Positions 9,748 to 21,393 are shown, counted from the first letter of the stretch. The stretch: DNA of 64,000 nt from Nilaparvata lugens (GCF_014356525.2 NC_052505.1:2786759-2850758); one strand, 5' to 3'. Translations and numbers: made by a program. The notes: generated from the letters alone by a model not told the origin.

Positions 9748-10604
9748 CTCCCTCTCATCATCCTCCTAACTCTGTTGTATAAATTCCTTTATAATATTAC
9801 TTTTAACTCTAGGATCAACCTTCCAAACAAATGTATTGGAAAGATTTTATTTTCAAATTCAAATGCATCAAATTTGAAGGTATTCAGTCCAGCAGAAACG
9901 ACTAAGGCTAGCTAAACTCACATCACTTTTTGTTAGTACGATATGTATTTTTTTTTTTATTTATTTATATATTTTTTTACAAAGGAGCACTGATTTGGAG
10001 AGAAAAACCAAGGATACTCCTTGTACTATTTCTTTCCCAAATTCAGAAAACACTTTGAAAGTCCAAAATAGGGTTATGATTTCACTTTACTAAAATTTAG
10101 TCCATTTCCACTCAAAAACAAAGAAAACTAAGATTTTTAGATTTTGACGGTTGAAAACAGAATAAAAAACAAAAATATCACACTCAAATCACCATTAATT
10201 GGAAAATTATTGAGTAATTTTACAAAATTTAGAGCCAGAAAAAACACAACTCACTATTCAGCACAGCTGATTAATTAATATGTTGCAGTCATTATTGATT
10301 CTATTGGATTAAACAGATGATGTTTGTCAAGTTAAGTTTGTCAATCTTACAAACAAAGATCTATGTTTGTGTGGGGCTTTATCAATTCTACCTAGTACAA
10401 ATCAGTGCATTATTTATTTCTTATGATGAATATCTCAAATTCTATTCATTTTTTCATCCAACAATACAATGACCAATCAAATTTGTAGCACAATATCCTC
10501 ACAAATCTATTCTTTACCTGAATAATGAGTTGAAATAGCTCTTCTGAATCTTGAGCTCTATTGAAGCTTCCTCCAATCATCATAATATCTCAAGCTCGAT
10601 TTAT
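9748..10604. other. AT-rich intron sequence
   Basis: No gene or clear repeat found. A stretch of T (9949-9958) opens a low-complexity region. Confidence 0.4.
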
Positions 10605-11010
10605 TAGTAGTTCTGCGAACAGTAGACCTCACGCAGTTTCCTCATCTACAAGTATCTGATGTCACCTGTTTCTTCAGACATCTGTGTAGTGCATGCAATG
10701 AATAATCCACTTGTCAGCTGATTGATTGTGAATAATTATATAGTCTGATTAATCCTATCTTTAGAGTAGATGATAATATAGTGATAAAGGAGAATGGAGG
10801 GAATTCCTTCTCCTTTCTTATCATCCTTAAAATGCAAAATTTCAAAAAACCTTGTGTATATATCGACTCGCAGTTGAAAAATAATTATTCCTGCCAAATC
10901 TCTTAGAATTCTATCAAAGTGTTTGGCCGTAAATGCGTTACATACATACAAACATCCAGACAGACGATAGAAGATCTGAGTTGAAACATAGACCTCACTA
11001 CGCTCGGTCA
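10605..11010 (-). mobile_element. C1: element of family C
   Basis: Begins TAGTAGTTCTGCGAACAG and ends CTCACTACGCTCGGTCA, the two ends common to all C copies. Between them are CAGCTGATT, TATAGTCTGATT, a GAATTCCTTCTCC block, a GTATATATCGACTCGC block and a GTTACATACATACAAACAT block. About 400 bp, non-coding, with no terminal inverted repeats that I can see, so the class of element is open. Confidence 0.75.
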
Positions 11011-12025
11011 TTTATGATAATTTCCAGTTCCTTGTTGCATGATTGAAACTGAGAGTAATGATGTGAAAGTCATTATACTATTGTAGAATTGTAGCATCAG
11101 CCACGATTGTGGCATAGATTGAGTCTAATTGATCAATTTTATCTAATTTCATTGATTAATAGTGATGATATGACTCTGACTCTACCAGATGTTTGATAAA
11201 ATCTGCTTACACCATCAGCTACTCATGTAGACAAGGACAACAAACAAGTTCAGCAGACAAGGACAGCAAATTTGAGAAGATTGGTCCAAGTGAGTGATAG
11301 CAAACTTTCGTACAGATCGATCAAATTACAAAGCTAACAAACAAAGTCTCCGAGCAAAATCTATTAGAAGTGCTTAAAAGTTTCAGGGAAAACTTAGAAA
11401 TCACCATTAACGTTCTCATCAATCATTAAAGAAACTCGAGATGTATTTATAATTGAAATATTCAAGAATCTTTTAGAAGCTAAAGAAACTCAAGATGTTT
11501 TTTTATTGAATGAGATTCTGAAAGAATCTTCAGAATCTCATTCAATAATACTCATTTTCTAGATATTTATCTTTCCTTCCAACAAAACAGTTGGGTTTCC
11601 TTCTTCAGATGCTCGCTAATTTATTCTTGTACGATTGAGAAGGAATAGAATATCCTATTGATATTGATATTGAATGAAAACCACATTAAAATTTATTTAT
11701 TATTTATTTACTCTTATGGCTTTCATCGGCAGAGAGATCCTTTCGGATGTTCTGCCTTGCCGTATTACCCAATGTCATTTCCTATCAACACTCAAGTTTA
11801 TAGGTTATGTCTTGGGTTCTTCATTTTTCTCACTAAAAATTTGCACTTTCACTTCCTGAGTTCCTATTTTGTAAATTTTAAAATCAAGAAAACTATTTTT
11901 AAACACAAAATCACATTTAAAAAGCAAAAACTATAAAAATTTCGATGATAATATTGAACTGAAAATTTCACATTACATTAAAATTGATATTGACGAAATC
12001 ACAGTCTGAGATACTAGTGTCCGCT
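11011..12025. other. Intron sequence with a perfect 19-bp hairpin
   Basis: No gene recognised. 11503-11521 and 11530-11548 are perfect reverse complements (TTATTGAATGAGATTCTGA) around an 8-base loop. The 92-codon frame at 11658-11936 is AT-rich with no recognisable features and I do not call it. Confidence 0.5.
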
Positions 12026-12088
12026 GTTACACCATGGAACATAAACGCCCTATATCATGGCATATCTTCTTAATGCTATTTCTATAGA
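12026..12088. mobile_element. E fragment (one terminal repeat)
   Basis: GGAACATAAACGCCCTATAT-CATGG-CATATCTTCTTAATGCTAT is the terminal inverted repeat of family E. The other half is missing, replaced by D1. Confidence 0.6.
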
Positions 12089-12110
12089 TTTCTATCCAAA
12101 AGTAGCCCAA

Positions 12111-12786
12111 ACGAAAAAATCTGGTCTGGTGCACTCACACAACTTTCCTTGCCGTTATGAAAATTGATCACCTGACGCTAGTGTTCCCGCGCCTCTCAAG
12201 TCTACTATTCAAAGATTTGAGCCAGCTGGTCACAGGGCAATAACGCTGGGGACACACATGAGGTCTGCTATCTCTTCATAGTGAATGATTTAATAGAATC
12301 GACAATAATTTGCAATTGAATAATCACATTTTCTCGAATTTAAAGCTTATTTTCAATTTTAGGTGAAAATGTTACTGAACATTAATTGTAGAGATTTTCA
12401 TGCTCAATCTACTCCACTTGATTTTTTTTTTTTTGTTTCAATTGTATCTGAAGCCTGATAATTGGGAATCTATCTGCATTGATGGGGCGAAGCTCCTGAA
12501 ATTTTTACAGATATGGGACTTGTGGCAGTTGCTAGAGCTTATCGATGACTATTTTAGGTATGAATTTGATCAAATTCGTTGGAGCCGTTTTCGAGAAAAT
12601 TGCAAAAAACCCTGTTTTTGACAACATTTTCGCCATTTTAGCCGCCATTTTGAATTGCATCAGATCGAAATTGTTCTTGTCGGATACTTATATCGTAAGG
12701 ACCTTAAGTTCCAAATTTCAAGTCATTCCGTTTATTGGGAGATGAGATATCGTGTACACAGACGCACATACACTCATACACACACA

Positions 12787-12878
<92 letters not shown>

Positions 12879-13029
12879 ACACACACACATACAGACCAAT
12901 ACCCAAAAACCACTTTTTTGCACTCAGGGAACCTTGAAACGTATGGAAATATAGAAAATTGGGCACCTTAATTTTTTTTGGAAAGCAATACTTTCCTTAC
13001 CTATGGTAATAGGGCAGGGAAAGTAAAAT
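12111..13029 (-). mobile_element. D1: element of family D with CA microsatellite
   Basis: One of four copies (12111, 30660, 39200, 53192). Shared landmarks: AATCTGG-TGCACTCACACA, GTTATGA-AATTGATCA-CTGACG, CCAGCTGGT, GAGATTTTCATGCTCAATCT, GGAGC-CGTTT-CGAGAAAATT, GCCGCCATTTTGAATTGCAT, a CA repeat in the middle, and a terminal hairpin formed by CTTTCCTTACCTATGGTAAT and AGGGCA-GGAAAG. Long CA-repeat ORFs are artefacts. Confidence 0.75.
12776..12892 (+). repeat. CA microsatellite in D1
   Basis: About 50 CA units with a few interruptions. It lies at the same place in the element in D2-D4, flanked by CACATACACTCATACA and ACAGACCAA. Confidence 0.97.
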
Positions 13030-13790
13030 GATAGGGAGAGAAAAACTGAGGTAACCTCGTGTTATTCCTCTTCCAAATTTAGATAAGGTTACACATTGTC
13101 CGACATAGGTTGAGTCTTGTTGTTGTTCACTTATATACTGTTCTTATATACTTATATAGTGTTCAATTCTACCTTCTCAACCATTCTACTTACATAATGT
13201 ATGTTTTTCAGACAAAAATGATGTATGACAAATGATTTATATTTTTTGGATAAATGGAGATTTGATAACTGTATTTTCTTGAACGAGCTTCCTCTCAGCA
13301 GGTAAAATGGAAAGGAGTGCTTTCAAAATAATGTGAAAGAGTTTATAAATACCATGGGTAGTACTTATATACGCTCATATGAGGAATAATCGTTACAAAC
13401 GTTAAATAAGTAACACATCAATCATCATGCATATATATCTTGACATTACCAATTTCCAATTTTATACAGCTGTGCTTCTAGAATTAAGTTTGTTTTTTCG
13501 GTTCTTTATCAAAATTATTTCTTTAATATATGAATCTTCTCTATTCAAGTGATAATTATGTGAAATATCTGTTCTATTTTTTTGTTTTGAAGCATCTAAA
13601 TTTGAAAATTTACTTTGTGAACATATTAGTGGTCTGAAAATTTTGCGAAGTGAAGAGCTACAATACTTAACCTATTTCGGACTATGTGTAACCATATCTA
13701 AATTGGAGAGAGGAATAGCACAAGGTTACCTTATTTTTCCTCTCCCTATCATTCATATGATGTATACTTATTATATCAATCAATAAAGAA
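13027..13790. repeat. S repeat pair: inverted GATAGGGAGAG / CTCTCCCTATC blocks
   Basis: 13027-13115 is the inverted complement of about 13665-13755: GATAGGGAGAG, GGTAACCT, TATTCCTCTTCCAAATTTAG and GGTTACACAT. A relative of the right block is at 61910-62050. Probably the 3' end of a LINE-like element and an inverted fragment of it. Confidence 0.5.
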
Positions 13791-14154
13791 TTTCAATTTC
13801 CATATATTTTGCACTCATTGGCACATTGAAGCTTAAAAATAACTCATCGATATTTTCAATCTATGTATATACTGAGCGCACATGATATAATTTGGGCTTG
13901 AAAGCACCGAACCACGAGTCAGCCCCACGAGGATAAGCAAATTAAATCGCGAATTTATTATTGTCATTCCATTTGCAGGGAAATGGGTCAGCGGTCACTT
14001 TTTAATGCTCCTCTGTCATTTCCATGCGTTTTTCCTCTTCATTACTGTTTTACAGCAGCTGAGAGCATCCAATAATATGTGTGAGTGAGAGAGTGAATGA
14101 AATAGAGACATGTAGAAAGAGTGGAATCGAATGGGAATAGAGAAAAAATGGAGC
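13791..14154. other. Intron sequence, nothing recognised
   Basis: Less AT-rich than the surroundings at 13880-14100, and not repeated elsewhere in the window. It could be unique intron sequence with a regulatory role, but I see no motif to support that. Confidence 0.3.
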
Positions 14155-16500
14155 TAATAATGTACTGACCAATTTTTGTTTTACAATATATTTGAGGTGA
14201 CATATCTCCTGAAAGGGGGAAAATTTTACTAATCCGTTTGCAGATTCAGATTCCTCGCATCTAGGAGCATGAAAAGTCAGGGATGATGATGATATTATAT
14301 CTCCCGATTAAATGAGAAAAATAATGTACTGACCAATTTGCTTTTTATGACATATTCAAGGGGTCATATCTAATGAACAGGAAGAATTTTGCTAATCCGT
14401 TTTCAGATTCGGATCCTCGCATCCAGGAGCATAAGAAGTCAGGGTTATTAATGATATTATTTCTCCCGATTAAATGAGAAAGAGAATGTACTGATCAATT
14501 TGCGTATTTGACTATGTTTAAGGGGTCATATCTCCTGAACGGGGAAGAATTTTGCTAATCTGTTTGCAGATTCGGATTCCTTGTATCACGGAGCATAAGA
14601 AGGCGGAGTTTATAATGATGTTACTCTCCCGAAAAAAATGTACTGACCAATTTGAATTTTTCAACATATTTAAGGGGTCATATCTTCTGAGAGAAGAAGA
14701 ATTTTGCTAATCCGTTTTCAGATTCGGATTCCTTGTATCACGGAGCATAAGAAGGCGGAGTTGATAATGATATTACTCTCCCGGAAAAATGTACTGACCA
14801 ATTTGAATTTCTCAACATATTTAAGGGGTCATATCTCCTGAAAGAAGAAGACTTTTGCTAATATGTTTGAAGATTCAGATTTCTAACATCAATAAGCGTG
14901 AGAAGGCAGAATTGATAATGATTTTATTTTCCCCGAAAAAATTAGAAGAATAATGTACTGACCAATTTGCATTTTTCAACATATTTAAGGGGTCATATCT
15001 CCTGAACGGAAAAGAATTTTGCTAATGTGTTTGCAGATTCGGATTCCTCGCATCTAGGAGCATGAGAAGTCAGGGTTAATAATGATATTATTTCTCTTGA
15101 GATAAAATGAGAAAAAAATGTAACTTACTGACCAATTTGAATTATTCAACATATTTGGAGGGTCATATCTCTTGAACGGGAAAGGATTTCGCTAGTCCGA
15201 TTGCAGATTCGGATTCCCCGCATCAGGGACCATAAGAAGGCATAGTTGATAATGATATTATTTCCCTTGAGAAAAAAATTGTACTGATCGATTTGCGTTT
15301 TACGAAATTTTTAATAGCTATTATCTCCTTAACGGGGATGAATTCAGCTAATCCGTTTGCAGATTTGGATTCCTTGCATCGAGTAGCATAAGAAGACAGA
15401 GTAAATAACGATATTAATCTCCCGAAAAAATAAGAAAAATAATGAACTGACCATGATTTTTTTAATTTTTCAACATATATTAAGGAGGCATATCTCCTGA
15501 ACGCGATAGAATTTTGCTAATCCGATTGCAGATTCGGATTCCTCGCATCAAGGTGAATGAGAAGGCATAGGTGATAATGAAATAATTTCTCCCAAAGAAT
15601 GAGAAAAATTATGGACTGACGAATTTGCGTTTCTCGACATATTTAAGGGGTAATATCTCTTGAAATGAGAAGAATTTTTCTGATCCTTTTGCAGATTTGG
15701 ATTCCTCACATCTAGGAGCAGAAGGAGGCGTAGTCGATGATGGTATTATTCCTCCCAAAAAATTATTAGGAGAATAATGTACTGACAATTTCTTGTTTTT
15801 TTATGTATTGTAGGGGTCATATCTCCAGAATGAATTTCTCTAATCCGTTTGCAGATTTGGGTTCCTCGCATTGGGGAGCTTCAGAAGGCATAGTTGATAA
15901 TGATTTTATTTTCCCCGAAAAATGAGAAAAATAATGCAAGATTTTGTAAATAAAAAGATTTTGTCACACCGTTGAGGGGGAGGAGACTGTCTAGCTAGGC
16001 CAATGGCAGGCGTTCATGCCCTCGACCAATAGCAGTACTCGCCTACTAGTATAAATTCTGCTGCTCTTGTATTCAATTTTAGTTTATCAGAGATTGACAA
16101 TGGTGTAATAACCGAAACCGGTCTTTCTAATTATCAATAAATCAGTGGTTTTTTGACAATTTCTTAGTCTTTTTCATTCAAAATAATGCACTGACTAATT
16201 TGCGTTTCTCGACATATTTAAGAGGTCATATCTCCTCAACAGGAATTAATTTTGCCAATCCGTTCGCAGATTCGGACTCCTCTAATCAAGTAGCTTAAGA
16301 AGGCAGAGTTGTTAATAATGATATCTCTCATGAGGAAAAAATGGGAAAATCAATGTACTGAACAGTTTGCATTTTTCAATATATTTAGGGGTCATATCTC
16401 CTGGAAGAATTCCATTATCCGTTCGCAGATTCAGATTTCTCTCATCAAGGAACATGGGAAGGTGTAGTTGATGATGTATTATTTCTTCCAAAAAATGAGG
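14155..16500 (+). repeat. Satellite array of about 163-bp monomers
   Basis: The landmark TGTACTGACCAATTTG (or a variant) starts at about 14161, 14325, 14487, 14639, 14790, 14954, 15119, 15280, 15443, 15612 and 15778 and again after the T4 insertion. Intervals are 151-170 bp. Each monomer carries AAGGGGTCATATCTCCTGAA, TTTTGCTAATCCGTTTGCAG, ATTCGGATTCCTCGCATC and GATAATGATATTATTTCTCC. Identity between monomers looks like 75-90 percent by eye. No coding. Confidence 0.9.
15939..16179 (+). mobile_element. T4: T-family insertion in the satellite
   Basis: Single forward unit with CCAAT, TATAAAT, the R-like core and CTTTTTCATTC. It is flanked by AAAATAATGCA at 15928-15938 and 16180-16190, an 11-bp target duplication, and interrupts a satellite monomer at that word. 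Confidence 0.8.
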
Positions 16501-16503
16501 AAT

Positions 16504-17106
16504 AGTATATTTCGCACCAAGAGCAGAAAATGATATTTTTCCAGCTCGAAATCGGTTTTCAAGTCCGAGGCCGTAGGCCGAGGACTAGAAAAGATTGAGA
16601 GCTGGAAAAACATTTTTGCCCGTGGTGCGAACGATATTTTTCGCCACACTACAGGTATTGCTGACAAAATAAATAAAGAATACAAAATAAAGAATACTCG
16701 TTAAGCTATCGTACCTATCTCTTGATTTTAGTGGTAGAAGATTTGCAGTCAGGATTTCAGATTCTTTTAAAATTTCACTTGGAATACCACAGTCATCTTC
16801 AAGCATTTTTGAAAATTCGGAATGCACTAATCAACAATAAATAATTGAATAAAACTGGTTGCGAAGCAAATTAGTTTGATTCGAAACTGGAACTGAAATC
16901 ATGGCGACTTCAGCTGATGATGAAAGTGGACACTCGCCCGATCTAGAGGATGACTTATTAACTACTTCCATGAGCGGCTGGAAAGAGACAACTTTCTGGC
17001 CTACACCGGAAAAGAAACCCTTTTCTGACGTCGTCTGCAAACAAGGTCTTTCAGATCTACGTAGGGACTGGAAAACAGCTGCTTTCTGTGCAGTGTGGCG
17101 AAAAAT
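16504..17106. mobile_element. F1: F-family element with two opposed ORFs
   Basis: Ends AGTATATTTCGCACC at the left and GTGTGGCGAAAAATAA at the right, imperfect inverted repeats of about 14 bp. The left 130 bp is itself a hairpin: CGCACC...CAGCTCGAAATCGG...CCGAGGCCGTAGGCCGAGGA...GAGCTGG...GGTGCG. Satellite resumes after it. It is nearly identical to F4 at 51845-52437. Confidence 0.75.
16715..16827 (-). CDS. Short exon-like ORF in F1, resembling the N-terminal part of a Crypton/ZMYM-type tyrosine recombinase
   Basis: The minus strand reads VHSEFSKMLEDDCGIPSEI, then LKESEILTANLLPLKSRDR, and stops being similar exactly at AG|GTACGA, a good splice donor. Upstream there is TGATTAG|TG, so it may be an internal exon with an AG acceptor; the first ATG is at residue 8. 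The block LLPxKSRxRY is what precedes the core-binding domain in Crypton-derived (ZMYM/QRICH1-like) tyrosine recombinase proteins. That identity is from memory of the family and is tentative. The same exon is preserved base for base, as far as I can compare, in F4 (52043-52155, minus). The rest of the recombinase is absent from both. Confidence 0.35.
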
Positions 17107-17116
17107 AATTAACTGA
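16901..17116 (+). CDS. Conserved 71-residue ORF of F elements, function unknown
   Basis: ATG in an ATCATGG context. MATSADDESGHSPDLEDD is an acidic start, followed by LLTTSMSGWKETTFW, PEKKPFSDVV, then KQGLSDLRRDWKTAAFCAVW running into the element end. The second copy at 52228-52446 has five residue changes up to the last shared residues and no stops. It reads away from the opposed exon at 16715-16827 across a gap of 73 bp, which would suit a shared bidirectional promoter. Not recognised. No membrane segment or signal peptide. The last residues derive from the terminal repeat, so the true protein is probably longer or spliced and truncated here. Confidence 0.35.
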   Translation: MATSADDESGHSPDLEDDLLTTSMSGWKETTFWPTPEKKPFSDVVCKQGLSDLRRDWKTAAFCAVWRKIIN

Positions 17117-17425
17117 CAGATTTGCGTTTTCCGACATTTTTAGGAGCTCATATCTCCTTAACGGGAAAGAAATTTGCTAATCTGTTTTCAGATTCGGATT
17201 CATCGCATCACGGAGTATAAGAAGGCAGGATTGATGATGATTCTATCTCTCCCGAAAAAATGAGAAAAAATGTTCTGACCAATAATTTACATTTTTCAAT
17301 ATATTTAAGGGGTCATATCTCCTGAACGGGATAGAATTCCTCCAATCTGTTTGCAGATTCAGATTCCTGGTATCATGGAGCATAAGAAGGCAGAATGGAT
17401 GATGATATTATTATCTCTCCCAAAT
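17107..17425 (+). repeat. Satellite continuation between F1 and F2
   Basis: Two 163-bp-type monomers (AACTGACAGATTTGCG..., TTCTGACCAATAATTTAC...) with CATATCTCCT and CAGATTC landmarks. Confidence 0.85.
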
Positions 17426-18476
17426 AGTATATTTCGCACCTAGGGCTGAAAATGAGACTTTTCCGGCACGAAATCGGTTTTCAAGTCCGAGGCCGTAGGC
17501 CTCGGACTAGAGAAGATTGAGAGCCGGAAAACCATTTTTGCCCATGGTGCGAACGCTATTTTTCGCCACACAGAAAAATTTACAATATATATATATATAT
17601 CAGAATGATTATTGTTCATTAAGCACTTCCGAAAGCAGAAGTGGAAGGTCATAGCTCTAGCAAATCTGAGGTAATCTGAATATCAGGAAATTGTCCAAGT
17701 ATTTTTATTTTTTATTCTGATTTGTCTAAATAAGCTTAAAGAATATGTTCAATTATGTGGGAGGTTGAGTTTATACTTTTTTATTCTTTCAAATGACAAT
17801 ACGATGATATTATTATGAATGTTTTAATTATTGAATAATAAACACAAATAATGAAAAGTTTTTTGATCAGCTGTTTTAGCACACTTGAAGTTTGGTCAAT
17901 CTGAATGTCAACGTCAACAATGCTTGTTTAGGTTAGAAGTTCTATCCTACTCTAAAAATCGAATTTGAATCTTATCTGTATTTCATTCATCCAAATAAGA
18001 TGGTAGTATAATATTGCAGAATACTTTATTCAATTCTAGAAGCATAAACTGATTCCGTTTCATAAACTATTTGTGAAAACGTTCAGCACCATGGATATTG
18101 CCCAATTAGTTCCAAAATCATCCACCAGGTTTCGTGATAAACGCAGTACTATGAGGTTTGAGGTTAGATTCTATTATACTCTGAAAATTGAATTTGAATT
18201 GTTTATAATATTTTATTATTTGTATTCAATCCATTCAAATAAAATGATATTATCTTAATGCAAAATACTTTATTCAATTCTAGAAGCATAAACTGATTCC
18301 GTTTCATAAACTATTTTGTAAACACGTTCACATCAAATCAGAATCAGCTGACTTCAAGGCTATTTTACTGCCCTAGGGCCGTAAAAATTTTTCCGGCCTG
18401 GTCAAAAAACAATCACTTTTGGCCTCCATATGACGCATGAAAACCAGCTCATTACATCCAAGTGGGGCGAAAAATA
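17426..18476. mobile_element. F2: F-family element, longer variant
   Basis: Left end AGTATATTTCGCACC with the same hairpin as F1 (GAGGCCGTAGGCCTCGG in its loop region), right end GGGGCGAAAAATAA. The interior contains TTGATCAGCTGTTTTAGC, GGTTAGAAGTTCTATCCTAC and, near the right end, CCCTAGGGCCG...CCGGCCTGG. It shares this interior with F3 at 48108 but not with F1/F4. Two internal blocks (about 17940-18060 and 18120-18310) are partial direct repeats of each other. Confidence 0.7.
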
Positions 18477-18752
18477 ATGTACTGACCAATTTTATTTTTC
18501 CAACATATTTGAGGAGGGGTCATATCGCCTCAACGGGAATGACTTTTGCCAATCCGTTTGCAGATTCGGACTCCTCATATCACGAAGCATAAGAAGGCGA
18601 AGTTTTAATGATATTATCTCTCACGATAAAATTAGAGAAATAATGTACTGGCCAATTTGAATTTTCAACTTATATAAGTGGTCCTATCTCCTGAACGGGG
18701 GAGAGTTTGTCTAATCCGTTTGAAGATTGGGATTCCTCGCATCTACGAGCAT
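18477..18752 (+). repeat. Last satellite monomers
   Basis: Two monomers resume after F2 (TGTACTGACCAATTTTATTT, TGTACTGGCCAATTTGAATT). The array ends at 18752 in a fragment of a B element (ATTGTTAGAAGACGATCTGG, 18753-18825). Confidence 0.8.
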
Positions 18753-19384
18753 AATTATCAATTCTACATTGTTAGAAGACGATCTGGCAACAGGACAAAG
18801 CGAGAAAGAGATAGCGCTATAGGTCAGATGAGTTACCGAAAATCACTACTGAGAAATTTATTCCAGTTCATATCTGTTACAACACAAGACGAACGAGAGT
18901 CAAGAGAGTAAAAATTCTTCAGTTTCTCACAACATGTTGTTGAAAACGTTGAAAGAGAAGTTTCTCTTCACGTTTCTCTACTTTTGTTTTTGATGGAACA
19001 AGTTTTGTTTACTTAGTGGGCAAAGAAAGAAAGGCGAGCTTGACCAACTGAGATTTTGCTCGGGTTTCGCATTCAGCTATTGTCACAGGCATGTGGAGCA
19101 AAGATGTCCGCTGAAAGCTTCTCGCAACAATGACAAATGTGCCGCCTTAAGTATTCCATCTGTACGACTCACATGAGCCCGGCATTGTGGCCATCTATCA
19201 TTTCCCCGCAGCATTTGAACAAAACACAACAAATTAGGTATGTCGATGGCAGGTCAGTTTCTTTCATTAAAACCCATACATGCAAGCGAAGTTAGTAGAC
19301 AGTCTGTCTATTAACGTTGATATGCAAGTACTCGGTTTAGAGGGAGAGATTTCAGCTGTTTAAACGTAGTATGAAACACATTAT
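18753..19384. other. B fragment followed by unique-looking intron sequence
   Basis: 18753-18825 matches the inner right part of family B. The remainder (to 19384) is not repeated in the window and has no coding signal. Confidence 0.4.
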
Positions 19385-20190
19385 CCTATACTATTAAACG
19401 AGCAACTTCTGTTTATATGTTTAGATGTTCAGATGTTTGGATGTTTATATGTTTGTATTTCACCGGATCTCGAAAACGGCTCAAACGATTCTCACGAAAT
19501 TCTGAGCATAGTAGGTTTATAATATAAAGATTCGATTGCACTAGGTCTCATCCCTGAGAAAACTCGCTGAAGGACATTAAAAGGATAATTAATATTCATC
19601 CTTGGAAAAACATATGATAATGATTATTTTGCCGTCTGTTGGTGATGGAATTGAGTGAGCGAGTTCATGTGTGTGGGAATGTGTCAAAATTATGACTCAG
19701 CTGTTGAACTTTTGTAATCATTCAATCAGGTAGTTGGTGCCGGTTGCAAAAAAGCCCGGTTATTTTTAATCCTGATTAATTCAAGTGGATCCATCTTTTT
19801 GAAATGGTCTTCTCCGATTTGGTTCACGTGAAGTTGATCAGGATTAAAATTTAACCGGCACTAAGTACCTGATTGAATGATCACAAAAGTTCAACAGCTG
19901 AGTCTTAATTTTGTCTCAGTCCCACACACATGCACTTGCTCACTCACTTCCATTATCGACAGAGTACGAAATTATCAGCTGTTTCTTCAAGGAGGGATAA
20001 TTATAACCATATTTTGTCCTTCAGCAAGTTTTCTCAGGGATGAGACCTGGTGCAATCGAATCTTTATATTATAAACCTACTAAGTTCTGAATTTCGTGAG
20101 AATCGTTAGAGCCGTTTTCGAGATCCAGTGAAATACAAACATATAAACATCCAAACATATAATCAGTAATTTCTCGTTTAATAGTATAGG
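19385..20190. mobile_element. H1: 806-bp foldback element with an N-type MITE at its centre
   Basis: The ends CCTATACTATTAAACGAG and CTCGTTTAATAGTATAGG are perfect inverted copies, and the symmetry continues inward for about 340 bp (ATCTCGAAAACGGCT, CATAGTAGGTTTATAATATA, GGTCTCATCCCTGAGAAAAC, CAGCTGTTGAACTTTTG). The centre, about 19738-19862, is a short element with ends CCGGTTGCAAAAAAGCCCGG and ATTTAACCGGCA. Related single-arm pieces are at 23760-23940 and 46325-46705. Confidence 0.8.
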
Positions 20191-20352
20191 ATTCAACCAA
20201 AACCACAAGTGAACGTGGTTTAGCGTTAAACGTAGTGTTAGCATATGGTGCTAAGGCATCAGGCTGAACGGAGCAAAAAACGCAACATGATAATATTATG
20301 CAGAGTGAGTGGAAAGTCCGAGAACGGCTTAATAATATCTCATACACAATAG

Positions 20353-21393
20353 TTATTTGTGCAACTAGTGCGCAAAGTGACAGTTTGCTGCACCGAAAGA
20401 AACGTTTAGGCTCGGGCGGAATGGTTTCTTGAGTGCAGCAGAGGAACTTTGCGCACGTATTTCACATTTAATTTTTCCTACAATTACCATTGAATATGAA
20501 AAGTGGGTAATTATGAATAAAATGATGGCTGAAATCCATCAAATGTTTGTGTGTGTGATGCTGTTATTAATAACAATCTTAATTCATTCAAAAAATTAAT
20601 AATCCAATTGAAGTTGAAAATTCTCAGCCAAAGTTCTCATCTTTATTCATTCAAGAATCAGAAAAAAATACAGATAAAACAAAAACTTCGCATTCAAAAT
20701 ACACGCCAGCCGTATTGGGATGACTGAAGAATGGCTGAACCGACAAGCGCGCGACCTAGCGGGAAGAATCGTACCTAACTTCGTTTCATCCAACTAAAAA
20801 CAGTATTCAGATATTTAGACATGGTTAACTTACTAAATTACCGAAAAATAATATAAGTAAACTAAAAAATATTTATAAAATAACATAGACAACAGAAAAT
20901 ATTTTATTGTAGTATATTCTAATGTTATTTTATTAATTTTATTGACATGGATTTCGAACGGTAATTATTTAACCTGAAAATTCGAATTTCATAATGTGTG
21001 TTTGCTACATTTCTCATTGCTTATAGTTGAAAAAACTATTACTGTCAATAGAAAATAAACATTATTTATTATTAAATGATGATAAGTTATTATTTAATTA
21101 TGATTTAGATAAACATTATTCTTGTTTTGGATTTCTAGATTGGGATCTTATCATAAATGTAGGGTAGCCATTGAAATGATTATTATCTAAATCTAACCAC
21201 AGTCATTGTTACCAACATAATTTTTGTTTTCGTGCACTAATCCTCCATATAACCCACCAACTATTTTGTGTTGCCATGTTGCAAATCTGGAGCGCAGGAA
21301 AAATTTTTCCCGCACTAGAGCGGAAAAGTGATTCTTTGCGTTCTGTAATCAGTGCAGCAATGGCCACTTTTCAACGTAACTGTAGGAAAAGGT
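20353..21393. mobile_element. I1: element of family I
   Basis: Left end GTGCAACTAGTGCGCAAAGT, right end ACTTTTCAACGTAACTGTAG. Both ends recur inverted at 63138-63661 with GCACCGAAAGAAACGTTTA, GGCGGAATGGTTTCTTGAGT, GCAGCAGAGGAACTTTGCGC and CGCTCTAGTGCGGGAAAAAT. The middle (about 20500-21250) is longer here and holds an ACATTATT-rich AT block. No intact ORF. Confidence 0.65.

Noticed and set aside
12655..12971. Long THTHTH or VCVCVC ORFs on both strands (also at 39774-40027 and 53197-53504)
   Set aside because: Products of the CA/GT microsatellite in D elements.
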